A stretch of 64,000 nucleotides of DNA from Branchiostoma belcheri (GCF_001625305.1 NW_017804509.1:1103372-1167371); one strand, 5' to 3'; shown: positions 1 through 11,814, counted from the stretch's first letter. The notes: generated by a model not told the origin, from the sequence alone. Made by a program: numbers and translations.

Positions 1-699
1 CCCACAATTGCTTTTATTTTGCTTCTCCTTTGGGGCAGAAATTCTACGGCACTTGCACAACACAACTGCAGTTCGAAATAACACTTTTCTCATGGATACA
101 CTAACTCCTAGATTAAAATGCATTAAGACTGTTGTATATTGTACAATGCAAAATTCCATGATACACTGCAACACCTTTTTAACTAGTAAACCAGTTTGAT
201 TGATTTGCTTTTAAAGATTTCGCCATAAAGTGCCCTGCAGTTCCAGAACAAGCTGCTAGGGGGACCAAACTTACACCACTTATTCCTGACAGGAAAAGCT
301 ATCAGGACAAAAGATACAAAAACCGGAAGTTATGCTGCAGTACCAAGGTCATCCACCAGGAGGCCCATATTTGACCTTGACCTTTGGCTTCCTAAGACTT
401 ACATGTACCAGCATAGCAAATATCATCATAATCCATTAAGGGGTTATGAAGTTATGCTGACTACAAATGTGCGGAAACACAAACACACATGCACACAGAC
501 ATGCCAAAAACAATACCTCCATTTTTCATGGAGGTAATGAAACAACCACAAACATTTTAAGATTCACAGCATTTATTTTGCAAGTCTTTATACATCCAGT
601 CCTGAGGCGGGAGAATTTTGCACAAAACACGTATTTGTTACAAAGTGAAGACCTCCTGTATATATAATCCCATATTTAAACTAGAAATTTAAAGTAACA

Positions 700-965
700 T
701 TTGCAAAGCAAATGCATAATGTTTACCTTCACATATGGACATCTGTTAATTCTTACTCAAAACACATACACATATATGGTGACAAGAGTCTAAATCCCTC
801 CTGCTATAAAACTGCAACATTATGTAACCCAGCCGTTACCATGGTGATAGACATCAACAAATCTGGTCATTGGCCAGGTCAGAGGTCACCGTTTGGAGAA
901 GAAGAAGAAGAAGAAACTGAGCAAAAACAATGTTTTCATTCGGTAAACATAAAAATCGGTCACAT
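700..965 (+). repeat. dispersed repeat, second copy at 15155-15405
   Basis: Both copies share, in order, 'aatgcataatgtttacctt', a cluster of 'acttactcaaa', 'aaatccctcctgctataaaa', 'gtaaccca' and 'gaaactgagcaaaaacaa'. The second copy lies in an intron of the USP6NL-like gene between its last two exons. No coding capacity or terminal inverted repeat was recognised. The two copies have diverged by substitutions and small indels. Confidence 0.7.
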
Positions 966-1714
966 ACAGAAGTCGCAATTCAAGACTTTTACATGTTTAC
1001 TGCTGCAAGCTATAATGCTACAGTAATGACTAGAAGATCATATGTTGGGTTAAACCGTTTTCTTATTCAGTAAATTAACAATAGATTGAGGTTTATTGCG
1101 GTAAAACTCTCCTTTAACTGCCCACCTGAGGGTGACAGCTATTCTTTCAGGAGAGGGTACATAAGACATGACAATACATCACATACAATTACATATACAT
1201 TTACATTACAAAATCATTTAAAAGAAACAAATGTGTAACATCGTATGTGCTTTACTTATTCAAGACCCTCATGTGCTTTAGTAGGTCTTGTTTGAACTTC
1301 TCATGTTATGACACTGTTTGCAGCCCATGTGGTAGAGAGTTCCATGCTGCAGTAGTTCTGTATGTGAAGGCTTTTTTAGTGCTGTTTGTTTTTGGTTTGT
1401 CTAGTTTGAAGGTGTTCCGAGTAGCATTTCTGGTTCTGTAAGTGTGTTGATGTGACACAAGGCGCAGTTGATTGTAGAGTACGGCTGGTTGTTTGGAATT
1501 TTTTTGAAGGTGCACATTATTATTGATCTTAAGTCTCTCCTCCACGGTCTGCCAGGACAGTTCCTGGTGAATCTGATTCCCACTAGATGGTACGGGGTTC
1601 TGACAGTAGCACTTTTTGGCAGGAATATGGTTCAGTTTGTGACTATTTCTGGTTATTTCATGCTGCAAACATGATCAGGAAACTTTTTTTTTTAAACCGA
1701 ATTTAACGTCATTT

Positions 1715-1935
1715 TTCCCCAACTGGGGGTTAGACGTGCTTGCACGAGGTACAAGTCTTTTTTTGAAGCACGATTTTTACGGCTGGATGCCCTTCCTAAC
1801 GCCAACCCAAACCCTAGTAGGGCCCAGGAACCCTGTAACTGAGGGGGGAAATACGTGTTAAGTGCCTTTCCCAAGGGCACAACGTCTGGGTGCAAGTCCG
1901 GACATGTCTGGGTCCAACCCTGGGGATTGAACCTG
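1715..1935 (+). repeat. SINE-like repeat, inverted partner at about 24215-24355
   Basis: The segment contains 'ggctggatgcccttcctaac' and 'gcctttcccaagggcacaac', and ends in 'ggggattgaacctggg'. The reverse complement of that last string is close to an RNA polymerase III B box (GGTTCAATCCC). A second copy in the opposite orientation at 24215-24355 shares the 'ctaacgccaaccc' and 'aagcacg' blocks. I infer an old short interspersed element; there is no open reading frame. Confidence 0.55.
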
Positions 1936-2309
1936 GGTCTTCTTGCTTGTAAAAAACTAACCTGTTGAATTTTCTGGAAACAACTTTACTGTTCGCCAGC
2001 TCATCTGGGCATCATTTCAGACTTCTGAAAAAAAAAAAAAAAACATTTAGTGACTTTGACTACTGACTGCTCAACTCTGGTGCTACAAGTCTGATGAAGA
2101 CTTAGACTTCACTGATGGAATACTTAAAGTGTTTTAAAAATTCTGTGAAGCATGAAAAAATGGCTCTAAAAAAACCAAGAGTTTATCTGTAGTGTCCTCA
2201 GAACTGTTTAGTCATCAGGACTGATTCAGTAGCAGAACTGGACAGAATGTTTCATCACAGGACACACAGATACCTGCTGGTCTGTAAGGCCTATAGGAAA
2301 GAAATGTGT

Positions 2310-2475
2310 TTCCTGTTTTAATCTTGGAAAAAATAAGGGTTGGTAGGTAGGGATTATCTTTTTTCTTTTCTATAGACTTTGGCAATCTCTAGTGATCCAA
2401 CTTATACAGTTGAACCAAGTAAATCTTGCATGAGGACACATATATTTTAAACCAACATTTTTTCCTAGGCCTTAT
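2310..2475 (+). repeat. dispersed repeat family, other copies at 6637-6965 and 60715-61485
   Basis: The three copies share the motifs 'agggttggta', 'actttggcaatctctagt', 'atccaacttata' and 'tgcatgaggacac'. The longer copies also share 'atggagctag' and 'tgatcagctt'. The copies differ in length, so internal deletions are likely. No protein domain was recognised. Confidence 0.65.
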
Positions 2476-2659
2476 ACACACAAGTCAGAGAAACTGACCT
2501 GCTGAATTCTGGGGAAACAGCCTCCTACGGTCCTCTCTGGTCAGATGGGTATCACTTCAGACAAGTCAGAGGCAGGGATTTCTGTGAAAAAAAAACATTT
2601 ACTGATGATTCTACAAAAATGCTCCATGGAATTGATAACTTTGGAGGCCTGAATAAAGC

Positions 2660-2820
2660 AAAAACAACAGATGGAAGAAATTCAAAGAAGCCACGTGACA
2701 AGCCTCACTGGGTCAGTCTACTGAGGAAGACCACAGTGACTGGTTGAAAACTCTAGGTGAGAGAACCTTTTGTTAGATCTAAAGTTTTAAATTTAAACAA
2801 GTAACTACCAAAACAAACTA
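2660..2820 (+). repeat. Penelope-type terminal fragment with decayed hammerhead core
   Basis: This copy is homologous to one half of the fold-back at 11640-11900. It shares 'gccacgtgacaag', 'cactgggtcagtctactgag' and 'gaaaactctag'. The core at 2721-2753 has CTGAGGA followed by a 6-bp hairpin and GAAA, but the base after GAAA is A where the 11700-11732 copy has G. The helix III palindrome is therefore lost. Confidence 0.5.
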
Positions 2821-3281
2821 CTGTAGTTATAACACACAAGTTGGAGGAACTGACCTGCTAAATTCTGAGGAAACAGCCTCCAGATTCTTCAACTCAGCTG
2901 CACAGCAGACATGTTGGTTCCTTAAGGAAAAACAACATTTACTGATTATTCCACAAAAATGCTCCATGCAGTTGAAAACTTTGGAGGAATAAGGATAAAG
3001 CAAGGAGGACAAGAAAAGCAGGTAAGAATTTTAAAGAAAAGCAACTCTAATGTGAGAGTTTTTCTGTTGTGTCCTCAGAGCTGTGAAGTCGTCAGGACTG
3101 GTTCAGTAGCAGAACTGGTCAGAATATTTCATCACAGGACACACAAAAACTTCCCACTACATAGACTAGTGAGACTACTTCTTACTGAGAACTGATTCCT
3201 ACAGGGTTGTCTTCAACATTCTTGACTCTTAAAAACTAAACCAGCATCCCCAGCTTTCCATTGGAAGGAAAACAGCCCTGA

Positions 3282-3470
3282 TCCTGGTGCACCCAAACTA
3301 AGAAATAGGGTGCACAAAAATGTTTGTGGGTGCACCATATAAGACAAATACTACTATATATTTAACATCTTTACATGCGTAAACCTACAAAAATATTTGG
3401 GTGCACCCACAGAAAAAAATTGGGTGCACTATGGTGCACATGCACCCAGTATTTGGAGCCCTGCCACCAC
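3282..3470 (+). repeat. short repeat rich in 'gtgcaccc', other copies at 24783-25082 and 25370-25440
   Basis: The units repeat 'gggtgca', 'tgcaccc' and 'ggtgcacatgcacccagta'. The 24783-25082 copy begins 'caggactcgaaat' and ends 'atttccagccctg', imperfect inverted termini of hAT-like appearance. I saw no clean target-site duplication. The elements are non-coding and look non-autonomous. Confidence 0.55.
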
Positions 3471-3513
3471 ACCATAGTTTGTACTCACCTGTAGTTGCTC
3501 CATGGTCCACCCT

Positions 3514-6500
3514 TCAGTCCCCCACCTCCAGCTGTTCTTCCTCCTGCACGTCGAGCATCCTTAGTGCGTCGCTAATTTCATATGTCACGACCAGCGAGTC
3601 TCGGCTGGCGCTCGACACGTTAGACAGCTGGTAGATACTCTGCTGCCCGGCAACACCTGCGGACAGAACATGGTCGTCAGGGTTACGGAACATGGTTGAA
3701 TCAGGGAGCGATATCTACTTCGGCCTATGGACTGATCCAACCATCAACTTTTTCAGTGTGAATTTTCCTGTTGTACAAGACTGGATGAAGACCTACATTT
3801 CACTAATGGAATAGTGCTTGAAAAAGTCAATAAAAAAAGGGCTGTACGAAAACTTTTTTTCTGATGTGTCCTCAGAGCTGTGAAGTCGTCAGGACTGATT
3901 CAGTAGCAGAACTGGACAGAATATTTCATCACTGGACACGCAAAACTTTACAACTTTTTTTCTTAGAGGCTGCTAAACTGATTGTCTTCAAGTGTCTTCA
4001 GATGTAAACAAGTCTGGAGTCTCACCTTTGACCTCCCAGACAGAGGTCAGGAACCGCTCGTACCAGCGCAGAGCCGTCCGGTCACCGGGCGGTGTCACCG
4101 TGGCAACCACCGGGCACAGGACACGCCCGGTTACGGACCTGTCTTCTGACCTGCAGGAGAGAAAGGCGAGAAACAAATTTTATTTTCAGTTTGTGAGGAC
4201 ACTCACTAATAAAAAACATAAAACTATGTCTGTTTCCTTTCCAGTGTGCAGAGTTTGATTTTCAACAAGATACAACAAGACTTATAAAAAGTTTTGTTGC
4301 TTGTTTAAACCACATTTTTGTCACATGAAATACATACATGTAAGTTTTCACACTGTAGTAGAACTCTACATAAGAACTTAATTGTATTCTTATTCAGTAT
4401 TTTAGCATGGTGATATGTGTTTGGATCAAAAGTTTTAACTTTAAACATGGTGATATGTTTATTGCAAATCTATAGGGAAAGAATAACAAAGCAATGAAAA
4501 ATGCAAACTTATGTGCTGCTATGGAGACAGTTGCCAAGGTAACAGGACTATAACCTACAGTTTGTTTGAGATGAAGAAAGCAGCGTCGACGAGGTAAGCA
4601 CACAGTCTGGCCACTACGGGGGCTGTCTCAGCAGTCTGGAACAGGGCATGAGAAGAATTTACTGTCAAACCACACTGGTACGAGTGTGAGAGAGAGCATT
4701 TGTGTGTGTGTGTGTGTGTGCGTCCCCGTGTGTGTGTGCGCATGAGTGTGTGTGCGTGTGTGTGTGAGTGTACTGTATGAGTCTGTGTGTGCACGTCTGT
4801 TTGTGTGTGCGCGTGTTTGTGTGTGAATGTGTGTATGGCAGCATTTGATCCTGACCACAATCTTTGTGCATATGGCAGCGTATGTGTGCACATGTATGGT
4901 AGGATAAAAGTGCATATATATGGCAGCATATGAGTGCGTATGTATGGCAGAGTATCCGTGTATCTGTTTGGCAGCATGTGTGTGCGTATGTCTGTGTATA
5001 TATTGCAGCGTATGTGTGCGCATGAGTGCGTATGTATGGCACGATATGTGCATATGAGTGCGTATGTATGGCAGCGTATGTGTGCGTATATATGGCACAT
5101 GTGTGCATATGAGTGCGTCTGTATGGCAGCGTATGTGTGTGTTTGTATGGCAGCATATGAGTGCGTATGTATGGCAGCGTATGTGTGCATATATATGGCA
5201 CGATATGTGTGCGTATGCGTGCGTATGTATGGCAGCGTATGATCCTGACCACCACGTCGGTGGCCAAGTGCAAAAGCCACCACGAACCCGTTTGCTCTGG
5301 CACCCGTCCCTTGTTGAGTGGTCTATGGGGAAGAACACTCACTACACTAGGGTGCCTTGTGGGAGTGGGACACATATAGTAAATGTGTGTACCTACATGT
5401 GTGTGTATGCGTCTACATGTATGTGTGTGTGTGCATGTGTGTGCCCTTGTAGAGTGGTCTATGGGGCAGAACACTCACTACACTAGGGTGCCTTGTGTTT
5501 GTGTGTGTGTGTCTGTGACTGTGTGTGTGTGTGTGTGTGTGTATGTGACTTTATGTGTGTGTGTTTGTATGCGTGTGTGTGTTTGTATGCATGTATGTGC
5601 TGTGTGCATTCATGTGTGTGTGTGTGTGTGTGTGACTGAGAGTGTGTGTGTGTGCGTGTATGTGTGTGTGTGTGTGTGTATGTGTGTCTGTCTGTGTGTG
5701 TATGTATGTGTGAGTGGGTAATACTGGGTATGTTTGTGTGTGTGTATAGATGGGGGGTCACTATGTCTCACCTGAGCTGTGCTGACGTAGTAGTCCAGAT
5801 TGTCCACTAGGATAGCGGTGGGGAGGGGGGCCTGGGTGTGGACGGAGCTCAGGTACTGCAGTAAGGACTCCTGGGTGTTCAGGTACCTGTATATGTACCA
5901 CAAGATGGTAGACTAAGTTAATATTCAGGTACTTAATTAAAGTACCATACGAGAAGGACTTCAAAATTTAGTCCTGGACATTTTCATTTACCTAGACTAT
6001 CACAAAGTTAACAATCACAGCATCAGGACATGTACAGAAAACGGGGAGGGGGCCATTTAAAAGTGGGAGGGGGGCACTATTTATGGCAATCACTCATGAT
6101 CTTTTTTTTTATTTATTCAACAAAAGAAAAGAACAAAAGAAGTGAACCATTCAAGTTGACAACATCAGTCAAATAAAACCAAAGTAACTCAAATGTACAT
6201 ATGGTACATACAAGTAGTATGAAATCATAATAATAGGTAATATGAATCATTCATGACCTTTATTTGCAATCAGATACAGATTCATGCACAAATACAGATT
6301 CATGTACAGACACACAGATACAGACTTTCCGAGCAGGAGGGTGGCACAGAAAAGTGGAAACTCACAAGATCTGCAGCTGTTTGAGTGCCATCTGGTCGGG
6401 TTTCTGCGTCCCCGCGACCTTGAGCGGCATCGTGTGGAGCGTCTCGTGCGAGATGAAGGTCACGCGGCGACCTTGGCTCACCAGACTGAGGCCGTACTGG

Positions 6501-7985
6501 AACAGCAGCGCTGTTTTACCACTGGAACAGCAGAGAAAAGAGTCAGCAGCTATAAACTGGACAGCTGTGTGCTGTACACAACAGCAGAGAATACAGTGAA
6601 CAGCTGTTAAAAAAATTAACATAAATGTTGTGTTTCCTGTTTCGGTCCTGAAAAAATTAGGGTTGGTATGTAGGGATTTTCTTTTTGTTTGTTCCTTTTA
6701 TTTTTAGACTTTGGCAATCTCTAGTAATCCAAGTTATACAGTACAGTTAAACAAAGTCAAGCATGCATGAGGACACGTGTATTTTCATATTTGTTGGAAA
6801 ACTATTTTGTACAGTGTTTCATCACGCAAGTTTCAGATAATGGAGCTAGTACTAGAAAAATTTGTGATCAGCTTGGAAAATTTTATATGTCTACACAAAA
6901 AAGGCTAGGGTGGGCAGTTTTTGCTAGGGTCTGTCGGGAAACAGGAAAATTTTTTCTCCTAGGTCTAAATCTGTGTGTTTCTGTGTCCAGCCGATTTTTC
7001 ACCCCCACATGTGGGTGGGAGGTGAGGGATCGAAGCTGGAGTTGGTTTTGCACCGGCTACCAAGCACAGCGTGCACGGGAATCATGCTGGCCTGTTTTAT
7101 AGTGCATCTCCACAATCTTAGCTAGAACAGTTAACATACACAAGCACACAGCTACCAAGCACAGCGTGCACGGCAATCATGCTGGCCTGTTTTATAGTGC
7201 TTAGAACTATCACAACCGGCTTAAGCTAACACTTTACTACACAAGCACACTGTGCCGGCTACCCATGCCCTAGCCTGGGTGCCACTGGACACAAAGTATC
7301 TCAGGCTCACTGAGATACTTCGTGTCCAGTGTGCTATGGGTTTAGAACCCAGGCTACCCATGCCCAGCACACAGCTACTACGTAGCAGGCATGGAACAGG
7401 AACCTTGAAAAATTTAATGTGTCCCATTTTATTTCTTGAACCTTGGTAAGCACAGTTTTCACAAGCTAGCTATAGCTATAGCAACCTGTAGAAGCAAACT
7501 AGGATATGTGAACTAGTGCTACAAAAGCACTCGGCGTTCGTCTCGTGCTAGTCAAACTTTTTCTCAGACTCTAAAGTGCCCCCCTCCCCACTCAAAGTTT
7601 ACCCTACTTCAAACAGTACTTTGCACTGAGATATCATTTAAGTTTTGTGATGGCATACCCAAGCAAAACGAAGTAATATAAGGCCAGAAAGGTGCTGAAT
7701 AGTATTTATTTCGCAAAGTTGTTCACAATTTGTGCACCACAACAAAGAAAAACATGTCTAAATCTCTCACACGAGAAAACTCTTTACCACACCAGGCTGT
7801 AGAAATTGACGAATTTTTCCCACTTACCTACCCTTGGGACCCACCAAAACACAGCGAGGAATCTCCGTGGATTCTACCGGCCGTGTCTCTGCCTCGGATG
7901 TTTCTCCCTTCCCGCCTGATTTGCCGGATGTCGTCCGATTCTGACAGAGTTCCACCGGGAACATGCCTCTCACGACGGCCGCCAT
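3514..7985 (-). CDS. SWSAP1: SWSAP1-like ATPase (Shu complex, homologous recombination)
   Basis: Six phase-consistent exons: 7985-7828, 6521-6366, 5886-5772, 4635-4559, 4150-4026 and 3656-3514. Together they make 774 bp and 257 residues; the human protein has 229. Walker A GPKGSGKT (residues 49-56) is assembled across intron 1. Walker B is AILVDNLDYY (D133). The segment after Walker A (GKTALLFQYG), the later HETLHTMP and the order of conserved blocks match vertebrate SWSAP1. In vertebrates this RAD51-paralogue-like ATPase binds the SWIM protein SWS1/ZSWIM7 and promotes RAD51-dependent repair. That role is known for the family and inferred here. The start is the first ATG in frame with the P-loop exon. 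Intron 3 holds a long TG-rich minisatellite. A MITE begins about 23 bp upstream of the ATG. Confidence 0.87.
4680..5760. repeat. TG microsatellite and 'tatggcagcgtatgtgtgcg' minisatellite in SWSAP1 intron 3
   Basis: From 4690 to 4845 the sequence is imperfect (TG)n. From about 4835 to 5245 a roughly 20-base unit of the form 'tatggcagcgtatgtgtgcg' is repeated with variation. From 5490 to 5760 it returns to (TG)n with TATG interruptions. A segment containing 'gtggtctatgggg' and 'cactacactagggtgcc' occurs twice (about 5285-5355 and 5448-5496). Long open frames here are only a by-product of low complexity. Confidence 0.85.
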
Positions 7986-8007
7986 CTTCCCGCACTGCAG
8001 GACGGGA

Positions 8008-8379
8008 TACTCTCCAAGCAGAGGTTTGGAGGGTTTGGACTTAGCCTGACTAAATCTGCGCTCCTAGCGGCCGGCCCGGTATTACACCAGGAGGGCAGAT
8101 TTAGCCAGGCTAGGTTTGGGCTAGCCTGACTAAATCGCGCTCCTGGCGGCCGCCGCCCTAACCTCCAGCCGAGAGCTTGTGTATACACAGGCTAGGTTTG
8201 GGCTAATTTTTGGCGTGTTTCTAAGCTTTTTTTTATCGGGCTTTCTTTTTTGCAGTGGTATCTTTTTTACGTTGTGTTGGAGTAAATTACATATTACAGA
8301 TGCAAAAAAAAAAAAGCCTGTTAAAAAAGTCGACACACGCCAAAAATAAACCAAAACCCAAACATCTGCTTGGAGAGTA
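8008..8379. mobile_element. MITE next to the SWSAP1 start codon
   Basis: The left end 'tactctccaagcaga' is the inverse of the right end 'tctgcttggagagta'. The inverted similarity extends inward ('ggtttgg' and 'ccaaac'). Inside, a block 'tagcctgactaaatc' followed by a GC-rich tail occurs twice (about 8042-8077 and 8113-8150). The same 'ctccaagcagat' terminus appears at 11019-11223, 58775-58795 and 59338-59392, which defines a local family. There is no coding sequence. Confidence 0.65.
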
Positions 8380-9242
8380 ATGCTAGGACACAATCCATGT
8401 GACTCAAGGGAAACCTGTTGTATTTCAAAGTTTCCAACTTCGGGAGATTTTTCTCATTCGGTCCACTAAATATAAAGGTTAATCTCTAGTTAAAAACAAA
8501 ATTTACCACCAATCAGACAACAGGGAAACAAAACACCAAGAGACAAACACAAGTTTTCCAGCCAAATTTATTGTACTCTGTTTACATCCATCAATTTAAA
8601 ACTTCTGCGTACAACAACCTGACTGTAGGTTTTTATCTGTGAATTTCTCAATTTTCTATTTTTGCAGCTTTAATATAAAGTCCTGGGCATTTCTTACTAG
8701 CCTCCATAGCACGCCAAAAACTGGGGGTTTGGGGGTCTTCAGGTTCTTTGGGAGCTTTTATGTGCTATTTTCTGATTGCATATAGACAACATAGTCGGCC
8801 TGGTTGATTTACCCTCGTTTTTTTTAACTGGGCTAATCAGAAAACAGCCGAAGACCACCAAACCCCCAGTTCTATAAGCCTGCTACGGAGGCTAATCAGA
8901 AAACAGCCGAAGACCACCAAACCCCCAGTTCTATAAGCCTGCTACGGAGGCTAATTCCTTCCCCAGCAGTGCAAATACATGTATTTATACCAGAGCAGTT
9001 TGCTATGATTGGTTTAGACGTTAGTCTCACTTCCTTTGCTCCGCAAAAGAACATCACTTTGCTACATAAAGGTGTCGAAGGTTATTAACAAGAAACAAAA
9101 TGTAGCGATCTGCAGGAAAAAAACAGTATTTAAACGAAGGTCACAGACAGTGCATGAACTATGACCTACGCTGACACATATACAACCTTTGACCCAGGAT
9201 GACCTTCGTACAAGCAGAATAAATATTCCAACTGTAGCAGTT

Positions 9243-9610
9243 TTGTACATGACCATATTAGGCATGCCTGGGTACAATTATTCCGTACAATTTTGTACCT
9301 CACCATATAAGGATAACCTGGGTACCTACAGTTTTGTACCTGACCATATATGGATAGCCCAGGTGCAAATGTTCCCTACAATTTTGTTCCTGCCCTGGCT
9401 GCCCATATATGGATAGCCCAGGTGCAAATATTCCCTACACAGTTTTGTACCTGCCCATATATGGCATTGGGTACAAATGTGCCCTACAGTCCACATTTGA
9501 TTAGCCCAGGTGCAAATGTTCCTTACAATTTTGTACCTGACCATATATGGATAGCCCAGGTGCAAATGTTTGCTACAGTTTTGTACCTGCCCATATTTGG
9601 GTAACGGGGT
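9243..9610. repeat. minisatellite with seven perfect CArG boxes
   Basis: A degenerate unit of about 50-60 bases repeats the blocks 'gttttgtacctg', 'ccatatatgg', 'atagcccaggtgcaaat' and 'gttcccta'. Perfect CC(A/T)6GG boxes lie at 9253, 9303, 9344, 9403, 9455, 9541 and 9591. The first two are CCATATTAGG and CCATATAAGG; the others are CCATATATGG or CCATATTTGG. The array starts about 1.26 kb upstream of the SWSAP1-like start codon. Any SRF binding is inference. Confidence 0.8.
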
Positions 9611-9751
9611 ACAAACTTACTCCTATACAATCTCTAGCTGACAAGCAGCAACATAGCCCGGCTCCAGACATTTAGGCTGTTCAGTCTGCATAGTTTGTGC
9701 TCACCAATACAGGAGCCTTACTGCAGAGCCTGCATAGTCTTCACTACATAA

Positions 9752-9955
9752 CCTCTACCAGGCTTCGGGAGGTGGCTGGAAAGAGTAGAAATCGACCAAA
9801 TAGACACATAGCATGCCGAGAGAGTTGGTCCGATAGAGAGTACAGTTTGCCGCAAACGGGTACGTTTCTAGCAGACCAACTCCCCCGGCATGGTATCTCT
9901 CTAATTGGCCAATTTCTACTCTCCATTTTAGCCGCCTCCCGAAGCCTGGTAGAGG
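9752..9955. mobile_element. fold-back element (MITE-like)
   Basis: The arm beginning 'cctctaccaggcttcggga' is the inverse of the arm ending 'tcccgaagcctggtagagg'. Inner blocks such as 'gagagttggt' and 'accaactc' are also inverted with respect to each other. The whole element could fold into one hairpin of about 200 bases. No coding sequence was seen. Confidence 0.75.
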
Positions 9956-10079
9956 CTATTCCTACAATCACTGTTAACTCCCTTCAACCCTTACAACATA
10001 TGTATGTACAGGTACAATCTCTTAACACAAAATTGCATAAACCTAACTGCATACAGTAACGTTAGCCCAATACACTGAA

Positions 10080-10205
10080 GCAGCTAACAATGGACGATCC
10101 CCAGCCAACAATGGATGATCCCCAGCTAACAATGGACAATCCCCAGCTATGGATGATCCCCAGCTATAAACAATGGACAATCCCCGGCTAACATTGTACA
10201 ACTGC
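10080..10205. repeat. short tandem repeat 'acaatggaygatccccagc'
   Basis: About five units of 25-30 bases share 'caatgga' and 'atccccagc'. It is a non-coding minisatellite. From here to about 10920 I see nothing else recognisable. Confidence 0.7.
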
Positions 10206-11018
10206 TAGGCACGTATGGCTGAAATTAGTCACTGCATCTTTACTGTAAAAATTGCTATAATAATTATTCATACACCTCATTTTCAGCAGGCTCTTCATTA
10301 CTGTAAACATTGCTATATTCACATTAATCTTTCTTATCCACTATTGCATCTGGAATCACCATAATGATCGAGTTTTACAGTAATTTTTACTCTGATTTTC
10401 CAAAGTAAATTCTGTACAGATCTCTGGCACAACTCTCAATAGTTTGCTATAATTTCAGAACTCAGTTCTCCTCACATGTTCCTTGAAAATGCCCTCTACT
10501 CTTCTCTTTTTCTTAAGATTCTTGTTGCCCAGACCTTCAACTTCTAAGATCTCTTCCAAGACCAGAAATGTTTGCATCAGACTTTCTTATGTCATGATCC
10601 TTAAACTGTCAGTCACTTAATTAGCAACACAAGAAGTTATTTAACATCTTGGTGACCAACTTTAAGTGACAATATTTCTCACCTATTTCTGTTCCTTCCA
10701 CATAATTCTGTATCCTTTCTTTCGCCTGTTTAACCCAAACCCTGCCGGGCTACTCTCTAACCAACACAATTCTGGACGAGCCCTTTGCAGAAAACAGGTT
10801 AACTCAAAATGAACAAAGGAAGACTTCGGCAAAAATCAGTACACAACAGAAAAGACTTACAAAGCAGCTCTGCAGGATAAAAGACCACAAAGTCTCGACC
10901 AATAAGAAACTAGCAGGTGACCAAACCTATTTTACAACTAGTTGCCAAGTCAATATTACATTTAACCCAATTGCTGAGAGCTGGGACAAAAGAGAAAATT
11001 GGCAGCTAAAATAGGCTA

Positions 11019-11223
11019 ATCTCCAAGCAGATTCTAGGGTGGCAAAAGACAGTATCAAATTGGCCAGGCAGTATCCATTGGCCAGAGAGGGTCCAATACG
11101 CCACCCAAGGGTTTGCAGAAAGGTGCAGGCATCAATGCCTGGCATATGGACCCTCTCTGGCCAATGGATACTGCCTGGCCAATTTGATACTGTCTTTTGC
11201 CACCCTAGGATCTGCTTGGAAAT
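11019..11223. mobile_element. fold-back MITE, 'ctccaagcagat' family
   Basis: Left arm 'ctccaagcagattctagg', then 'gtggcaaaagacagtatcaa', 'attggccaggcagtatcc' and 'attggccagagagggtcc'. The right arm is the near-perfect inverse, ending 'ctaggatctgcttgga'. The arms are about 85 bases with a loop of about 45 bases. The termini match the element beside SWSAP1. Confidence 0.8.
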
Positions 11224-11404
11224 TACAAATAAGTTTGGTCACCAGGCTAGGAAATGACATGGAGACATGGCAACAGACAAGCAGCAACATCGCAGAACTT
11301 CGCCAACAAACACAAGGCAAGCTGAAGCAGCCGAAAACAGCATTGTTCTACACTGTTAATGGTTTGCTACATTCCTGTGAGGTTCCTACGGTCTGATATG
11401 GTTA

Positions 11405-11495
11405 CGTATTGATCATGCACTGATCATGTGTTGATCACGGATTGGTCATGTGTTGATCATGTACTGATCATGTATTGATCATGTACTGATTATGT
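11405..11495. repeat. 12-base tandem repeat containing TGATCA
   Basis: A unit close to 'tgatcatgtat' is repeated about seven times with single-base changes, giving a run of TGATCA palindromes. It lies outside any gene model. Confidence 0.7.
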
Positions 11496-11699
11496 ATTCG
11501 GGAGAATCCTGGTTGGTCCGCTACAAGTCTTGAACTGACAGTGTAGAATTTTCATTGATTTGTGTCAACCTACAACAGACTGGTGCACATTACAGGTTAG
11601 ACAGAACTTCTGAGTTACGTGTTGGACAGACGATATCTAGAGTTTTTGTATGTTTAAAGTTGAAACTTTTGATCCAACACATAGAAGTTCTTTTACCTA

Positions 11700-11732
11700 G
11701 AGCTTTCGACCAGTCACTCTGGTCTTCCTCAG
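11700..11732 (-). ncRNA. minimal hammerhead-ribozyme core
   Basis: On the minus strand the order is CTGAGGA, a helix II hairpin (GACCAG / CTGGTC, 5-base loop), then GAAA and GCTC. This fits the hammerhead core CUGANGA ... GAAA. AGCU is a self-complementary helix III followed by C as cleavage base. Such tiny palindromic helix III is known from Penelope-like element hammerheads thought to act as dimers. Activity is not shown. Confidence 0.6.
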
Positions 11733-11814
11733 TAGACTGACCCAGATACCTTTGACCCAGTGTTGGGGTCACACTTCAGAGAAGCCACGTGACAAGCTTC
11801 ACTGGGTCAGTCTA

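Larger units (their letters stand above)
1..3490. other. intergenic, repeat-rich, no gene recognised
   Basis: I find no exon with a recognisable protein. The stretch holds copies of several dispersed repeats, listed separately: 700-965, 1715-1935, 2310-2475, 2660-2820 and 3282-3470. It also holds a module seen three times (about 2190-2280, 3060-3150 and 3860-3945) that shares the core 'cagtagcagaactgg'. Parts could be 3' UTR of the SWSAP1-like gene, because a perfect donor site lies just after that gene's stop codon. Confidence 0.6.

Noticed and set aside
2080..2115. CTGATGA near 2092 as a further hammerhead core
   Set aside because: No GAAA follows a complementary helix II; the surrounding sequence is a diverged repeat.
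4555..5903. Several long open frames of His/Thr/Tyr or Cys/Val-rich sequence on both strands
   Set aside because: They arise from the TG minisatellite; all frames stay open because the repeat has few stops. Only short SWSAP1 exons at the edges are real.
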